Part shown: one piece after another, positions 24,990 to 34,230 of the stretch
Layout: every line of letters starts with the position of its first letter
Numbering within the stretch: position 1 is the first letter of the stretch
Notes under the pieces: model-generated
What the model saw: the letters and a program-made list of their open reading frames with translations, nothing else
Databases searched by the model: none
Told to the model about the DNA's origin: nothing
From: CAZVLE01 sp964627855
GTDB taxonomy: Bacteria; Bacillota; Dethiobacteria; DTU022
Length of the DNA: 64,000 nucleotides
Direction: 5' to 3'
NCBI GenBank assembly: GCA_964627855.1
Contig: CAZVLE010000047.1
Coordinates: forward strand, 35,082-99,081
Made by a program: the position numbers and the translations under genes

Positions 24990-26216
24990 TTGAATATAGG
25001 TATTTTTACCGACAGTTATAGGCCCTATACTAGCGGTGTTGTGAGATCTATTGAGCTTTTTTCCCGCGAATTTGTTTCCAGGGGACACAAAGTCTATATT
25101 TTTGGCCCCGACTATCCGCTCCTCCAACCTCCCAGGGAAGAGGGAGTATTTCGTTTTATTTCCGTACCCTGGCCAACAAATCCGGATTTTTCACTACCTA
25201 TTCCAATTTCTGCTCAATTAGGTTTGACTATGAAGAAGATTGATCTAGATATTGTTCATGTCCACTCCCCTTTCTTGCTTGGCAGTCTCGGTGCAAGAGC
25301 TGCCAGACGCTATAAATTACCGTTGCTATTTACTTTTCATACTCTTTATGAGCAGTACGTTCATTATTTCCCCTTCGCTGAAAAAGCATCTAAACAGGTT
25401 GTCCAGGCTATAGCCCGTGATTTTTGTAACCGCTGCAATATGGTAGTGGCACCTTCCCAGCTGGTCGTCAACTACCTGCGAAGAATTGGTGTTGAATCTT
25501 CAGTTGTTACTATACCAACCGGCCTGGACCTTGAAGAATTCAGGCAGCTTAATACAAACTGGTTCGCGGAAAAGTATGCTATCAATAAATCGGATAGGAT
25601 CCTGCTTTTCGTCGGTAGATTAGGCAAAGAAAAAAATGTGACCTTCCTGCTGAAAGCTTTTCAAAAGGTTCAGGAACATTTTCCGGAAACACATCTGGCC
25701 CTAGTAGGCAGCGGTCCGTTGGAGAATTATCTTCACAAACTTAGCAGGCAGCTGGAAATTGAGGATCGGGTTATTTTTACCGGGGTTTTGCCAAGACATG
25801 AAATTGTTCATTGTTATGCCAGCGCCGATCTCTTTGTTTTTCCCTCTGTAACAGATACACAGGGTCTTGTGATCGGCGAAGCAAAAGCGACCGGTTTGCC
25901 GGTTGTTGCTATTCGCGCTTTTGGGCCGGCAGAAATGGTCTTGCATGGTGAAGATGGTTTGTTGACCGATCCCTCCCTCCCCTCCTTCACAGAGGCTATC
26001 ATTGAACTGCTTGCCGACAGGCAACTCTATGAACGAATGAGCAAACAGGCCCTTAAGAATGCTTCTCTCATATCATCTTCTCACTGTGCCGAGATGATGT
26101 TGCAGGTTTACGAAGATTTACTGGAAGAAAAGACTTGTGCCCCCTTAAAAAGGAAGCCATATCGTAAAAGTAGGAACAAGAATTTCAAGAGAAATAACAG
26201 TTCAATGCTGAGTTAA
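24990..26216 (+). CDS. GT4-family glycosyltransferase
   Basis: Retaining GT-B glycosyltransferase of 408 residues, like diacylglycerol glucosyltransferases and mannosyltransferases. It has FTDSYRPYTSGVVRSIE at the N-terminus, the acceptor-side IVHVHSPFLLG, a donor-site block LLFVGRLGKEKN and E-x7-E in FPSVTDTQGLVIGEAKA. The C-terminal tail is basic, which would favour membrane association. TTG start after AGGAGG. It probably makes a glycolipid. Confidence 0.9.
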   Translation: MNIGIFTDSYRPYTSGVVRSIELFSREFVSRGHKVYIFGPDYPLLQPPREEGVFRFISVPWPTNPDFSLPIPISAQLGLTMKKIDLDIVHVHSPFLLGSLGARAARRYKLPLLFTFHTLYEQYVHYFPFAEKASKQVVQAIARDFCNRCNMVVAPSQLVVNYLRRIGVESSVVTIPTGLDLEEFRQLNTNWFAEKYAINKSDRILLFVGRLGKEKNVTFLLKAFQKVQEHFPETHLALVGSGPLENYLHKLSRQLEIEDRVIFTGVLPRHEIVHCYASADLFVFPSVTDTQGLVIGEAKATGLPVVAIRAFGPAEMVLHGEDGLLTDPSLPSFTEAIIELLADRQLYERMSKQALKNASLISSSHCAEMMLQVYEDLLEEKTCAPLKRKPYRKSRNKNFKRNNSSMLS

Positions 26217-26289
26217 TTACGCACCTTTATCAATAGGTTGATCCCTTCAAGGACAAACTAACAAGTTAAAATCTCTGAAAATGAATAGC

Positions 26290-26318
26290 TTGCTTAAGCC
26301 GGCGGGCTTGTTTATAAT
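26290..26318 (+). promoter_or_regulatory. SigA-type promoter of tRNA-Gln
   Basis: TTGCTT (26290-26295), a 17-nt spacer and a perfect TATAAT (26313-26318) placed 14 bp before the tRNA. Confidence 0.7.
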
Positions 26319-26332
26319 ATTAACAGGTTAAA

Positions 26333-26406
26333 TGCGGGATGGTGTAGCGGTAGCACGGGTGACTCTGGATCACCAAGCCTAGGTTCGATCCCTAGTCCCG
26401 CAGCCA
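26333..26406 (+). tRNA. tRNA-Gln (anticodon CUG)
   Basis: The cloverleaf folds fully: acceptor TGCGGGA with TCCCGCA, anticodon stem GGTGA with TCACC around the loop CTCTGGA (anticodon CTG), T-arm CTAGG-TTCGATC-CCTAG, discriminator G and an encoded CCA. It decodes CAG. Confidence 0.95.
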
Positions 26407-26433
26407 AAATTGACACTACAGGAGGATAAAAAG

Positions 26434-26664
26434 ATGGTCTCAGCATATGTTTTTATGAAATTTGGTGCCGGCGCCCCGGTGGAAATCATCGCCGCAATTC
26501 GCAATATTCCCGGAGTAAAGCAGGCTCACGTGGTTACAGGGCCTGATGATGTTATCGCTTATGTTGAGGCAGAAAGTAAGGAAGACCTTGAAAAAATTAT
26601 CATGTCGATGCGAAAAGTTGCTGTAGTAACCAGCAGCGACACCCGCATAACCTGGTCTCTGTAA
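26434..26664 (+). CDS. Stand-alone Lrp/AsnC ligand-binding (RAM) domain protein
   Basis: The 76-residue protein consists only of the alpha-beta RAM fold of Lrp/AsnC regulators (VSAYVFMKFGAG, IPGVKQAHVVTGPDDVIAYVEA). There is no HTH. ATG 26434 follows the strong RBS AGGAGG. Such stand-alone domains are thought to sense amino acids by oligomerising, but the partner here is unknown. It may be cotranscribed with the upstream tRNA-Gln, only 27 bp away. Confidence 0.85.
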   Translation: MVSAYVFMKFGAGAPVEIIAAIRNIPGVKQAHVVTGPDDVIAYVEAESKEDLEKIIMSMRKVAVVTSSDTRITWSL

Positions 26665-26724
26665 AAACCCCTAAAGCTAGTTCAAGAAATATCTTTAGGA
26701 TCTTTTAACAAGGAGTGTCTTTTT

Positions 26725-26826
26725 TTGTTTAACCTGATTATCGGGATTGTTTTTATTGCTATATTTTTTATCCTTTTTTTCTTTTTAAAAAGCGGCTACG
26801 ACAAGAATAAAGAAAAAGAAAAATAA
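26725..26826 (+). CDS. Small single-span membrane protein
   Basis: Thirty-three residues with a TTG start after AAGGAG (26710-26715). One hydrophobic helix (IIGIVFIAIFFILFFFL) is followed by a short, strongly charged tail (YDKNKEKEK). No family recognised. A good RBS and the typical membrane peptide layout support it as real. It follows the RAM gene by about 60 bp. Confidence 0.5.
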   Translation: MFNLIIGIVFIAIFFILFFFLKSGYDKNKEKEK

Positions 26827-26868
26827 GCAAGCTCAATTACGAATAGTTAACTTAAAAGGGCACCTTTA

Positions 26869-28311
26869 CTACTGGTTTTCTATGTACTCAGCTGCCCTTG
26901 CCAGTCTTTCAACCGTTCTTTCCCGGCCCAGTAAGGTCATTATCGCAAGAACTCCCGGACCACCCGTTCTTCCGGTTATCGCGAGCCGGACAGGGTTGAC
27001 CAGCTTGCCAAAGGAGAGTTCCATTTCTTCGGCCAGCTTATTAATTGCTTCTTCTGCAGATTCACCGTTAAAGTCCTCAAGAGCTTTTAAATCGTTCGCA
27101 ATTCTACGCAAAAGTCCGGCTGTTTGTTCATTTTTAAAATGTTTCCTGGTTCCTTTTTCATCATAATCAAATTGGTCCTTGAAAAAGTAAGTAGAAATCT
27201 CTGCCAGCTCAACTAAAGTCCTTGCCCTTTCCCTTACAATCTCTAGAACCTCGCGATAATAGGTGTAATCTTCTGCTTCCCCTTCGCCGGCTATAAGTCC
27301 CTCTTTGACAAAAAAAGGTCTGGCTGCCGCGGCCAGCTTCTCAAGATCATACTCGCGAATGTAGTGACTGTTAAGCCAGGTTAGCTTGTCAGTATCATAA
27401 ATCGCTGCAGTCTTGTTGACCCTATGCAAGCTGAAACTAGAGGCTACCTCTTCTAACGAGAATATCTCCAAATCGTTACCCGGTGACCAACCTAGCAAAG
27501 CCATATAATTAAGTAGCGCTTCGGGCAGAAAGCCTTGGTCTCGAAATTCTTCAACGGAAGTGGCACCATGACGCTTACTTAACTTGCTGCGATCGGGAGC
27601 AAGAATCATGGGAACATGGGCAAAACGGGGTAAATCATAACCCAGGGCCCGGGCACAAAGAATCTGACGGGGGGTGTTTGAAAGATGCTCCTCGGCCCGT
27701 ATTACATCGGTAATCTGCAGATCGTGATCATCGATCATACTGGCAAAATTATAGGTAGGCAAGCCATTCGATTTCATGATGATAAAATCATCAAGCCCGC
27801 TATTGTCAAATGATACCTTATCCCTGACCAGGTCATCTACTACTGTAAACCCCTGATCGGGTGTGATTAACCTGATCACGTAGCTATGCTCTGCATATCT
27901 TGAATCTGCTTTACCGCAACTGGATACGCGGCGGCAGGTACCGGGATAAAGGTAAGGCCTGTTTTCCTTCCTGGCCTTCTCCCTCCCTTCTGCAAGTTCT
28001 TCTATACTGCAGTAACAGCGGTAAGCTTTATTCTCCTGAAGGAGTCTTTCTGATTCCCTGCGATATAAATCGAGCCTTTTTGACTGGTAATAAGGGCCCT
28101 CGTCCCAATCCAGACCCAGCCATTGTAAAGACTGAATTAGTTTGTCACTGTATTCTTCCTGCGAACGTTCCAGGTCAGTATCATCGATGCGCAGAATTAA
28201 CTTTCCACCAGCAGAACGGATATAGAGATAATTGAAAAGGGCCGTTCTGGCCCCTCCTATGTGCAACTCACCGGTCGGACTGGGAGCGAATCTAACCCTT
28301 GGATCCGACAA
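26869..28311 (-). CDS. gltX: Glutamyl-tRNA synthetase
   Basis: Class I synthetase of 480 residues. The HIGH motif is APSPTGELHIGGART, and KMSKS appears as KLSKRHGA. TTG start after GAGGTG. In Bacillota without GlnRS it also charges tRNA-Gln with Glu for GatCAB; a tRNA-Gln lies just 460 bp away, convergently arranged. It follows the oad genes by 20 bp and is probably in the same transcript. Confidence 0.96.
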   Translation of the reverse strand: MSDPRVRFAPSPTGELHIGGARTALFNYLYIRSAGGKLILRIDDTDLERSQEEYSDKLIQSLQWLGLDWDEGPYYQSKRLDLYRRESERLLQENKAYRCYCSIEELAEGREKARKENRPYLYPGTCRRVSSCGKADSRYAEHSYVIRLITPDQGFTVVDDLVRDKVSFDNSGLDDFIIMKSNGLPTYNFASMIDDHDLQITDVIRAEEHLSNTPRQILCARALGYDLPRFAHVPMILAPDRSKLSKRHGATSVEEFRDQGFLPEALLNYMALLGWSPGNDLEIFSLEEVASSFSLHRVNKTAAIYDTDKLTWLNSHYIREYDLEKLAAAARPFFVKEGLIAGEGEAEDYTYYREVLEIVRERARTLVELAEISTYFFKDQFDYDEKGTRKHFKNEQTAGLLRRIANDLKALEDFNGESAEEAINKLAEEMELSFGKLVNPVRLAITGRTGGPGVLAIMTLLGRERTVERLARAAEYIENQ

Positions 28312-28331
28312 GATAACACCTCGCTTCTCTC

Positions 28332-29462
28332 TTAGTTAAGAATTGACAGCAGGATGCCTGCCGCAACTGCTGATCCGATAACTCCAGCTACATTAGGACC
28401 CATTGCATGCATCAACAGATAATTATTGGGATTCTCTTCTTTACCAACCGACTGAGAAACCCTCGCTGCCATGGGAACTGCCGATACACCGGCTGAGCCA
28501 ATCAGAGGATTAATTTTTCCACCGGTAATAAGATAAAGCAGTTTGCCCATTAAAACTCCTGTTGCAGTGCCGAAAGCAAATGCAGCTAGGCCAAGCAATA
28601 TAATTTTAATAGTTTCGGGAGTCAAAAAGTACGCTGCAGTTGCCTTGGCTCCCACGGTTAAACCAAGAAAAATTACGACTATGTTATTCAGTTCATTCTG
28701 AGCAGCTTTACTTAAGCGTTCTGTAACACCTGATTCTCTGATCAGATTGCCAAACATGAGCATTCCGAGTAAAGGCAAGGCAGCCGGTAATAAAAGACCG
28801 GTGATTATAATTACTATGATCGGGAAGAGGATTTTTTCTTTTTTTGAGACCGGTCTTAGTTGCTCCATAATTACAAGACGTTCTTTCCTGCTGGTCAAAA
28901 GACGCATAATCGGTGGCTGAATAATCGGTACAAGCGCCATGTATGAATAAGCGGCAACCGCTATAGAGCCCAGCAGTTCGGGCGCAAGGCGGCTGGCCAG
29001 GAATATTGCTGTCGGACCGTCAGCGCCGCCAATAATACCAATTGCTCCAGCCTGTGGTGCTGAAAACCCGAGAAATATGGCCCCTAAAAAAGTAAGGAAA
29101 ATGCCAAATTGAGCGGCGGCTCCCAGCAGCAGTGTAATGGGGTTTGCAATTAGTGGTCCGAAGTCGGTCAATGCCCCTACGCCAAGAAAGATCAGCGGAG
29201 GATAGATACCAAGTTCAAGCCCGAGAGACAGGTAGTACAATAAACCACCGAGTTCCTGTCCTGTTTCCGCCTGCATCAGGTTACCCAGAGGCAGATTAAC
29301 CAGCAATATGCCAAAACTAATCGGCACCAATAGTAAAGGTTCATATTTTTTTACAATACCAAGGTAGAGAAGAATACAGGCTATCGTTATCATGATGATT
29401 TCAGGGTATTGAATGTGATAAAAACCTGTACTTTGGATGAACTCAAATAACATATCCAGCAA
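28332..29462 (-). CDS. oadB: Na+-translocating decarboxylase, beta subunit (OadB-like)
   Basis: Integral membrane carboxybiotin decarboxylase that couples CO2 release to Na+ export. The 376 residues have many membrane spans and the signature [13 protein letters not shown], plus [14 protein letters not shown] and [21 protein letters not shown] near the C-terminus. TTG start at 29462; ATG 29453 is possible. The biotin carrier and gamma-like subunit lie upstream, but no carboxyltransferase alpha gene is in the window. Confidence 0.93.
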   Translation of the reverse strand: MLDMLFEFIQSTGFYHIQYPEIIMITIACILLYLGIVKKYEPLLLVPISFGILLVNLPLGNLMQAETGQELGGLLYYLSLGLELGIYPPLIFLGVGALTDFGPLIANPITLLLGAAAQFGIFLTFLGAIFLGFSAPQAGAIGIIGGADGPTAIFLASRLAPELLGSIAVAAYSYMALVPIIQPPIMRLLTSRKERLVIMEQLRPVSKKEKILFPIIVIIITGLLLPAALPLLGMLMFGNLIRESGVTERLSKAAQNELNNIVVIFLGLTVGAKATAAYFLTPETIKIILLGLAAFAFGTATGVLMGKLLYLITGGKINPLIGSAGVSAVPMAARVSQSVGKEENPNNYLLMHAMGPNVAGVIGSAVAAGILLSILN

Positions 29463-29499
29463 AGTGGAACATCTCCCTTTCTATCTTTTAATCGATAAT

Positions 29500-29913
29500 T
29501 CAGGATAAGGTAATCAAGGGGTCTCCACTATTGACAGTATCACCCTTTTTAACAAGGACCTCTGAAACGTTTCCAGACTGTGGTGCAGTCAATTCATTTT
29601 CCATTTTCATCGCTTCGAGCACCAGCAGGACATCGCCTTCATTAACAGTATCGCCTTCTTTAACTTTTACTTCAATTATGGAACCAGGCATCGGAGCTTT
29701 AACGCTAAAACCACCCCCGGAAGCAGGCCTGGGTTTATCTGCAGGTTCTTCTTTCCGCTTTTCAGAACCCTGGGTTTTTACCGGTGTTGGCGAGTAAACC
29801 TTTGCATTTGCCGTGCTGCCTGCAGCACTTGGCACCTTGTTTAAAGGTTCGGCCAACTCTTCTACTTTGACTGTGTATTCCTGACCGTCGACATTGACCT
29901 TAAAAATTTTCAC
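29500..29913 (-). CDS. Biotin carboxyl carrier protein of a decarboxylase complex
   Basis: Biotinyl domain protein of about 137 residues. An N-terminal beta part (VKIFKVNVDGQEYTVKVEE) and a Pro/Ala/Lys-rich flexible linker lead to the biotinyl domain with the modified Lys in LEAMKMENEL. The start is GTG 29913 after AGGAGG; the longer frame upstream overlaps the OadG-like gene and is not needed. It carries CO2 from the absent alpha subunit to OadB. Confidence 0.92.
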   Translation of the reverse strand: MKIFKVNVDGQEYTVKVEELAEPLNKVPSAAGSTANAKVYSPTPVKTQGSEKRKEEPADKPRPASGGGFSVKAPMPGSIIEVKVKEGDTVNEGDVLLVLEAMKMENELTAPQSGNVSEVLVKKGDTVNSGDPLITLS

Positions 29914-30292
29914 GTTGCTTTTGCCTCCTAATATTAGCCAGCTTAGCTGAATTATCCAGCAAAGCCTTTCGCCCACTTATTTTCCAATCATTGCCTCTTT
30001 TAAAAGTACTTTCGGCAGAGATACTAATAATACCCTGGTTTAATGCCGGTTTTTCATTAAGCAAATACTGATAAATTGCCGCAGAAATGGCAGCAACTAT
30101 TTGTGGTTCTATTCCCGGAGCAATTAATTTAGTATTATTTGCTGGAACTAATCTATTCATGGAAGGGTGTGGTTCTTCACTGTAAAATATACGATTAAAA
30201 ATCAGCAGTATGCCGAAGAGTAAAAAGAGAATAAACACTACAACTAAAAACCCGACTACCATTACTTGAATGGCGAAATCTAAATTATTCAC
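29900..30292 (-). CDS. OadG-family small membrane subunit
   Basis: The 130-residue protein has one N-terminal membrane helix (VMVVGFLVVVFILFLLFGILLIF) and a basic soluble tail. VAAISAAIYQYL is a common motif of decarboxylase gamma-like subunits. Its 3' end overlaps the start of the carrier gene by 14 bp, indicating translational coupling. First gene of the oadG-bccp-oadB-gltX run. Confidence 0.8.
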   Translation of the reverse strand: MNNLDFAIQVMVVGFLVVVFILFLLFGILLIFNRIFYSEEPHPSMNRLVPANNTKLIAPGIEPQIVAAISAAIYQYLLNEKPALNQGIISISAESTFKRGNDWKISGRKALLDNSAKLANIRRQKQRENF

Positions 30293-30385
30293 AGGTTATC
30301 ATATCCCTTCCAAAACAACATATAAATGATTCTATCACTTAATCCGAAGCATGAAAAGCTTCTTAAGCAGTTACTTTACAAAAAA

Positions 30386-31216
30386 TTAGCAGGTAAGTAT
30401 TTTTATCTCTTTCATTTCTTCAAGATGTCGGTAGGGTAAAGCCATCTCCCGGAGAGGTCTGGCCATATTGTTTAGAGGACCATGAAAATCTGAACCCCCT
30501 GTGATCAGGAGGTTATTATCAAGAGCAAGTTTCTGATAATATTTAAGCTGAGTTGCGCTATGGTCTGGGTGGAAAGCTTCAATACCTTTTATCCCAAGCT
30601 TAAAAAGACTTTGCATTGATTTTATTTTACTTTTACCCGGATGGGCAATGACAGGGACTGCTCTTGCCTCTCGCAAAATAGCCATAACTGCTTCGATCTC
30701 CATTAGATTACGCTGAGCATAGGCAGCCCTACCCTTGTTCAGGTAGAGTGAGAAGGCTTCATTAGTGGTGTGAACATATTTCTTTTTAAGCAAAACTCTG
30801 GCCAGGTGCAAACGGCCGGGAGCTGCTTCTTCTGCTTCAGCATAAATATCTTCTATTTTAAGTTTAAAACCACGCTTGATCAATTTTTCAACCATTATTT
30901 TCATCCTTGAGAATCTATCTTTTCTGAGCATGACAAGAAGATCATGAAGGGCCTGACTTTTTTCGGGATAGTAGCCAAGAAGATGAATTTCTTCACCATA
31001 TTGAAGAGTGCTGATTTCAACGCCAGGGATGATTTCCAGATCATACTTTGCAGCTGCGCTGGTAGCTTCGCTCAATCCATCCATTGAATCATGATCAGTC
31101 AAACTAATAGCGGCAAGACCGGCTTCAGCGGCAATTGCAACTAGCTTGCCAGGTTTGTAAACCCCATCTGATATTTTGCTGTGCATGTGAAAATCAACTC
31201 TTTTTGGCTTATTCAT
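30386..31216 (-). CDS. PHP-domain metal-dependent phosphoesterase (RNase AM/YciV-like)
   Basis: PHP-family hydrolase of about 276 residues. Metal ligands are visible as DFHMHSKISDG, LTDHDSMDG, PGVEIS, VIAHPG and GGSDFHG. ATG 31216 follows GAGGAAAAGG; the frame is open further upstream but without matching sequence. Related enzymes degrade short RNA 5'-3' or 3',5'-nucleoside bisphosphates. It is followed by the oad operon on the same strand. Confidence 0.88.
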   Translation of the reverse strand: MNKPKRVDFHMHSKISDGVYKPGKLVAIAAEAGLAAISLTDHDSMDGLSEATSAAAKYDLEIIPGVEISTLQYGEEIHLLGYYPEKSQALHDLLVMLRKDRFSRMKIMVEKLIKRGFKLKIEDIYAEAEEAAPGRLHLARVLLKKKYVHTTNEAFSLYLNKGRAAYAQRNLMEIEAVMAILREARAVPVIAHPGKSKIKSMQSLFKLGIKGIEAFHPDHSATQLKYYQKLALDNNLLITGGSDFHGPLNNMARPLREMALPYRHLEEMKEIKILTC

Positions 31217-31375
31217 CCTTTTCCTCGTAGAGTAATTATTTATTGGCATTAAAATACGCCAATACGATTCAATTGATTCTATCATAAGGGCAAAAGACAA
31301 AATAACACCATAGATAGTTTAAAGCTAAACTACCTCAAGGTGCCAATAGTAACAATCCCTCAACTATACGTTTAC

Positions 31376-31636
31376 TTAGCGAGGTTCAATAATCAACCTT
31401 ATTGCTGTTCGTTCCTCACCATCAATTTCGATATCTGTAAATGCAGGAATACAGATTAGGTCCATACCGCCCGGCGCGACGAAACCACGGGCTATCGCAA
31501 CCGCTTTAATGGCTTGGTTCAGAGCTCCCGCTCCGATTGTCTGGATTTCTGCCCCCCCTTTTTCTCTAAGTACTCCCGCAAGAGCACCGGCTACAGAATT
31601 GGGATTTGATTTTGCTGAGACCTTTAATACTTCCAT
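31376..31636 (-). CDS. spoVS: Stage V sporulation protein S
   Basis: The 86-residue SpoVS is nearly all conserved family sequence: MEVLKVSAKSNPNSVAGALAG, AIKAVAIARGFVAPGG, DIEIDGEERTAIRLIIEPR. ATG 31636 follows AGGAGGC. In Bacillus it is needed for coat assembly and septum progression in sporulation. A SigH-like promoter lies upstream. It marks the host as endospore-forming or derived from such a lineage. Confidence 0.95.
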   Translation of the reverse strand: MEVLKVSAKSNPNSVAGALAGVLREKGGAEIQTIGAGALNQAIKAVAIARGFVAPGGMDLICIPAFTDIEIDGEERTAIRLIIEPR

Positions 31637-31669
31637 TAATGTTGCCTCCTTTGCGGTATTAGAAATATT

Positions 31670-31696
31670 ATTCTTCTTAAAGAGCAAAAATCCTGC
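31670..31696 (-). promoter_or_regulatory. SigH-like promoter of spoVS
   Basis: On the minus strand, GCAGGATTT (core at 31688-31694) is followed after 13 nt by AGAAT (31670-31674), resembling the SigH pattern AGGAnnT-N12/13-GAAT. In Bacillus subtilis spoVS is known to depend on SigH. Confidence 0.5.
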
Positions 31697-31728
31697 CTGA
31701 ATTATATGAATAATTTGATTTTGTTTGC

Positions 31729-32514
31729 TTAGATTATTTCGTTAATCCTCTTAATAGAAACAGTTTGCCCAGTATTTCCGTCTATAGTTACGATAACCGC
31801 ATTGAAGAGGGTTTTGCCGGCAGATATACTCAGCCTGTGGGGCATTTGGGTCAAAAATCTTTTCAACGGCCCCTCTGTATCGACACCTAATACAGAATTA
31901 TAAAGGCCTACCATTCCCACGTCAGTTATATAGGCAGTATTTTTAAGAAGCAGCCTTTCATCTGCGGTTTGCACATGAGTATGAGTGCCAATTACAGCGC
32001 TAACCTCACCATCCAGGAACCAGCCCAGGGCTTGTTTTTCAGAAGTAGCTTCGGCATGGAAATCGACGATAATATTTTTTGTTTCTTCTTTTAAGCGTTT
32101 GATTTCTATTTCTGCAATACGAAACGGGCAGTCCAGTTGTTTCATAAAAACTCTTCCCATCAGGTTAAGGACAGCAACCTTAAATCTGCCATTGTTTAAT
32201 TCGGTCACAATCGCGCCCTTGCCAGGTGTAGTATCCGGCGGGTAATTAGCCGGTCTGATTACTCTCGGCTCGTGGTCGATTAATTTATAAATGTCCTTTT
32301 GATCCCAGATGTGATTTCCACTGGTTACAACATCTATGCCACACATTCTTAACTCCTGAAATGTTTTTTCCGTCAAACCGGCACCACCGGCAGCGTTTTC
32401 TCCATTCGCTATGACAAAATCAATGCCTTCATTTTTAATTAATACGGGTAAAGTAAGGGGCAAACATTTCCTCCCGGTTTTACCAACAATATCACCCAGG
32501 AAAAGTATTTTCAT
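31729..32514 (-). CDS. ymdB: YmdB-family metallophosphoesterase
   Basis: Calcineurin-like phosphodiesterase of 261 residues. Motifs are FLGDIVGKTG, ANGENAAGG, TSGNHIWDQ and IGTHTHVQTAD. In Bacillus YmdB is a 2',3'-cAMP phosphodiesterase acting on biofilm and motility decisions and lies next to rny, as here. ATG 32514. Confidence 0.93.
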   Translation of the reverse strand: MKILFLGDIVGKTGRKCLPLTLPVLIKNEGIDFVIANGENAAGGAGLTEKTFQELRMCGIDVVTSGNHIWDQKDIYKLIDHEPRVIRPANYPPDTTPGKGAIVTELNNGRFKVAVLNLMGRVFMKQLDCPFRIAEIEIKRLKEETKNIIVDFHAEATSEKQALGWFLDGEVSAVIGTHTHVQTADERLLLKNTAYITDVGMVGLYNSVLGVDTEGPLKRFLTQMPHRLSISAGKTLFNAVIVTIDGNTGQTVSIKRINEII

Positions 32515-32595
32515 CGATTTTTTACTTCCCTTCTCTTAGTAAAGCCCATTTCACTGGCATTTCTTTTATTTGGCCGGCTTTTCCTGCACCAAATG

Positions 32596-32622
32596 AAAAA
32601 GCACCTCTAAAAGGCGCTTTTT
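32596..32622 (-). terminator. Terminator between rny and ymdB
   Basis: AAAAAGCACCT and AGGCGCTTTTT pair (one mismatch) with a short loop and a T tract on both strands. It lies just after the rny stop and would limit read-through into ymdB. Confidence 0.8.
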
Positions 32623-32647
32623 CTGATAATGCATTTAAGCATAATGT

Positions 32648-34183
32648 TTATTTGGCGTAATCAACAGCCCTGGTTTCGCGAATAACTGTTACTTTGATCT
32701 GCCCGGGATACTCAAGTTCGCTTTCTATCTTTTTCACAATGTCCCTGGCAACCTGAATGGAAGTGTAGTCGTCTATCCGATCAGGTTTGACCATGATTCT
32801 TATTTCGCGGCCGGCATGGATGGCATAGGCTTTCTCCACTCCTTCAAAGGAGTCGGCAATATTTTCTAGTTTTTCCAGGCGCTTTATGTATGCCTCGAGA
32901 GTTTCTCGCCTTGCGCCGGGTCTGACAGCCGAAATAGCATCTGCAGATTGTATTAGGACCGCTTCAAGTGTATTGAAGTCTGTATCACCATGATGAGCAG
33001 CAATCGCATTGATAATACCTGGTGATTCCTTATATTTTTTTGCCAGATCTGCGCCGATATAGACATGGGAACCTTCTGTCTCGTGGTCTATAGCCTTGCC
33101 AATGTCATGTAACAGGCCTGCTCGTTTGGCAAAGTTTACATCAAGGCCTAGCTCAGATGCCATAATTCCGGCTAAATGAGCGACCTCAATGGAATGTTGT
33201 AAAACATTTTGTCCGTAACTTGTCCTGAAACGCAGTTTTCCGAGCAGTATGACGAGTTCAGGGTGCAGGCCATGCACCCTCGATTCGAAGGTGGCACGTT
33301 CGCCTTCTTCCTTGATTTGCATATCGACTTCTTTCCGGGTTTTCTCAACTATCTCTTCAATCCTGGCCGGGTGAATGCGTCCATCGCTGACAAGTTTTTC
33401 GAGGGCAAGTCGGGCGACTTCTCGTCTAATCGGGTCAAAGCCGGAAATAATCACGGCTTCCGGAGTATCATCAATAATAAGATCAATACCGGTCAAAGTT
33501 TCTAAAGCCCTAATGTTACGACCTTCGCGCCCAATAATCCTACCTTTCATTTCATCGTTGGGAAGAGATACCACAGATACAGTAGTTTCAGATACATGAT
33601 CAGCGGCACAACGCTGAATGGCAAGGGTGACAATTTCTCTTGCTTTTTTGTCAGCGTCGGCTTTTGCCTGAACTTCAATGTCCCTTACCATAACCATCAT
33701 TTCATGGTTAACCTCTTCTCTTACTCTCTGCATAAGTACTTCTTTTGCTTCATCAGAGGTCATACAGGAAACTCTTTCCAGCTCGATCAGCTGTTGTTGA
33801 TGCAACTGATCAAGTTTTTCACGAAAAGCCCTGTTCTCTTCTTCTTTGCGCCTGAGCTCCTCCTCTTTTGTTTCCACATTGCTAATCTTGCGATCGAGGC
33901 TCTCTTCTTTTTGCAGGAGCCTGCGTTCCATACGCTGTAGTTCTGAACGCCTGTCCCTGCTTTCTTTTTCCAAATCACTTCTCAGGCGATGTGCTTCTTC
34001 CTTAGCCTCAAGCTGTTTTTCTCTTTTCAAAGCATTTGCTTCATGGTTTGCTTCTTCAATAATTTTTTTCGCTGCCGCTTCGGCAGAAGATATTTTTGCT
34101 TCTGCAATTATCTTACGGGCAAAGTAACCGCTCCCGATACCAACAAGCAGAGCAGCTACGATCATAATTATAGTTACTATCAT
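32648..34183 (-). CDS. rny: Ribonuclease Y
   Basis: Membrane-anchored endoribonuclease that initiates mRNA decay. It has an N-terminal helix ([20 protein letters not shown]), a long charged coiled coil (about residues 25-190), the KH motif [13 protein letters not shown] and an HD domain with [10 protein letters not shown]. The frame opens at GTG 34192, but that codon is within the RBS AGAGGTG; ATG 34183 is the better start. The upstream region has its own promoter and a terminator-containing structured leader. Confidence 0.96.
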   Translation of the reverse strand: MIVTIIMIVAALLVGIGSGYFARKIIAEAKISSAEAAAKKIIEEANHEANALKREKQLEAKEEAHRLRSDLEKESRDRRSELQRMERRLLQKEESLDRKISNVETKEEELRRKEEENRAFREKLDQLHQQQLIELERVSCMTSDEAKEVLMQRVREEVNHEMMVMVRDIEVQAKADADKKAREIVTLAIQRCAADHVSETTVSVVSLPNDEMKGRIIGREGRNIRALETLTGIDLIIDDTPEAVIISGFDPIRREVARLALEKLVSDGRIHPARIEEIVEKTRKEVDMQIKEEGERATFESRVHGLHPELVILLGKLRFRTSYGQNVLQHSIEVAHLAGIMASELGLDVNFAKRAGLLHDIGKAIDHETEGSHVYIGADLAKKYKESPGIINAIAAHHGDTDFNTLEAVLIQSADAISAVRPGARRETLEAYIKRLEKLENIADSFEGVEKAYAIHAGREIRIMVKPDRIDDYTSIQVARDIVKKIESELEYPGQIKVTVIRETRAVDYAK

Positions 34184-34230
34184 ACATTTCACCTCTCTTT
34201 CTTTTATTCTTTAATCTAAAACGCAATCGC

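Noticed and set aside
26670..26699. CCTAAAG...CTTTAGG inverted repeat as terminator after the RAM gene
   Set aside because: Seven-bp stem with a long loop and only a weak T stretch; too weak to call.
30355..30372. AAGCAGTTACT near 30365 as another end of the dispersed repeat
   Set aside because: Only about 11 bases match and neither the arm nor the core follows; probably chance.
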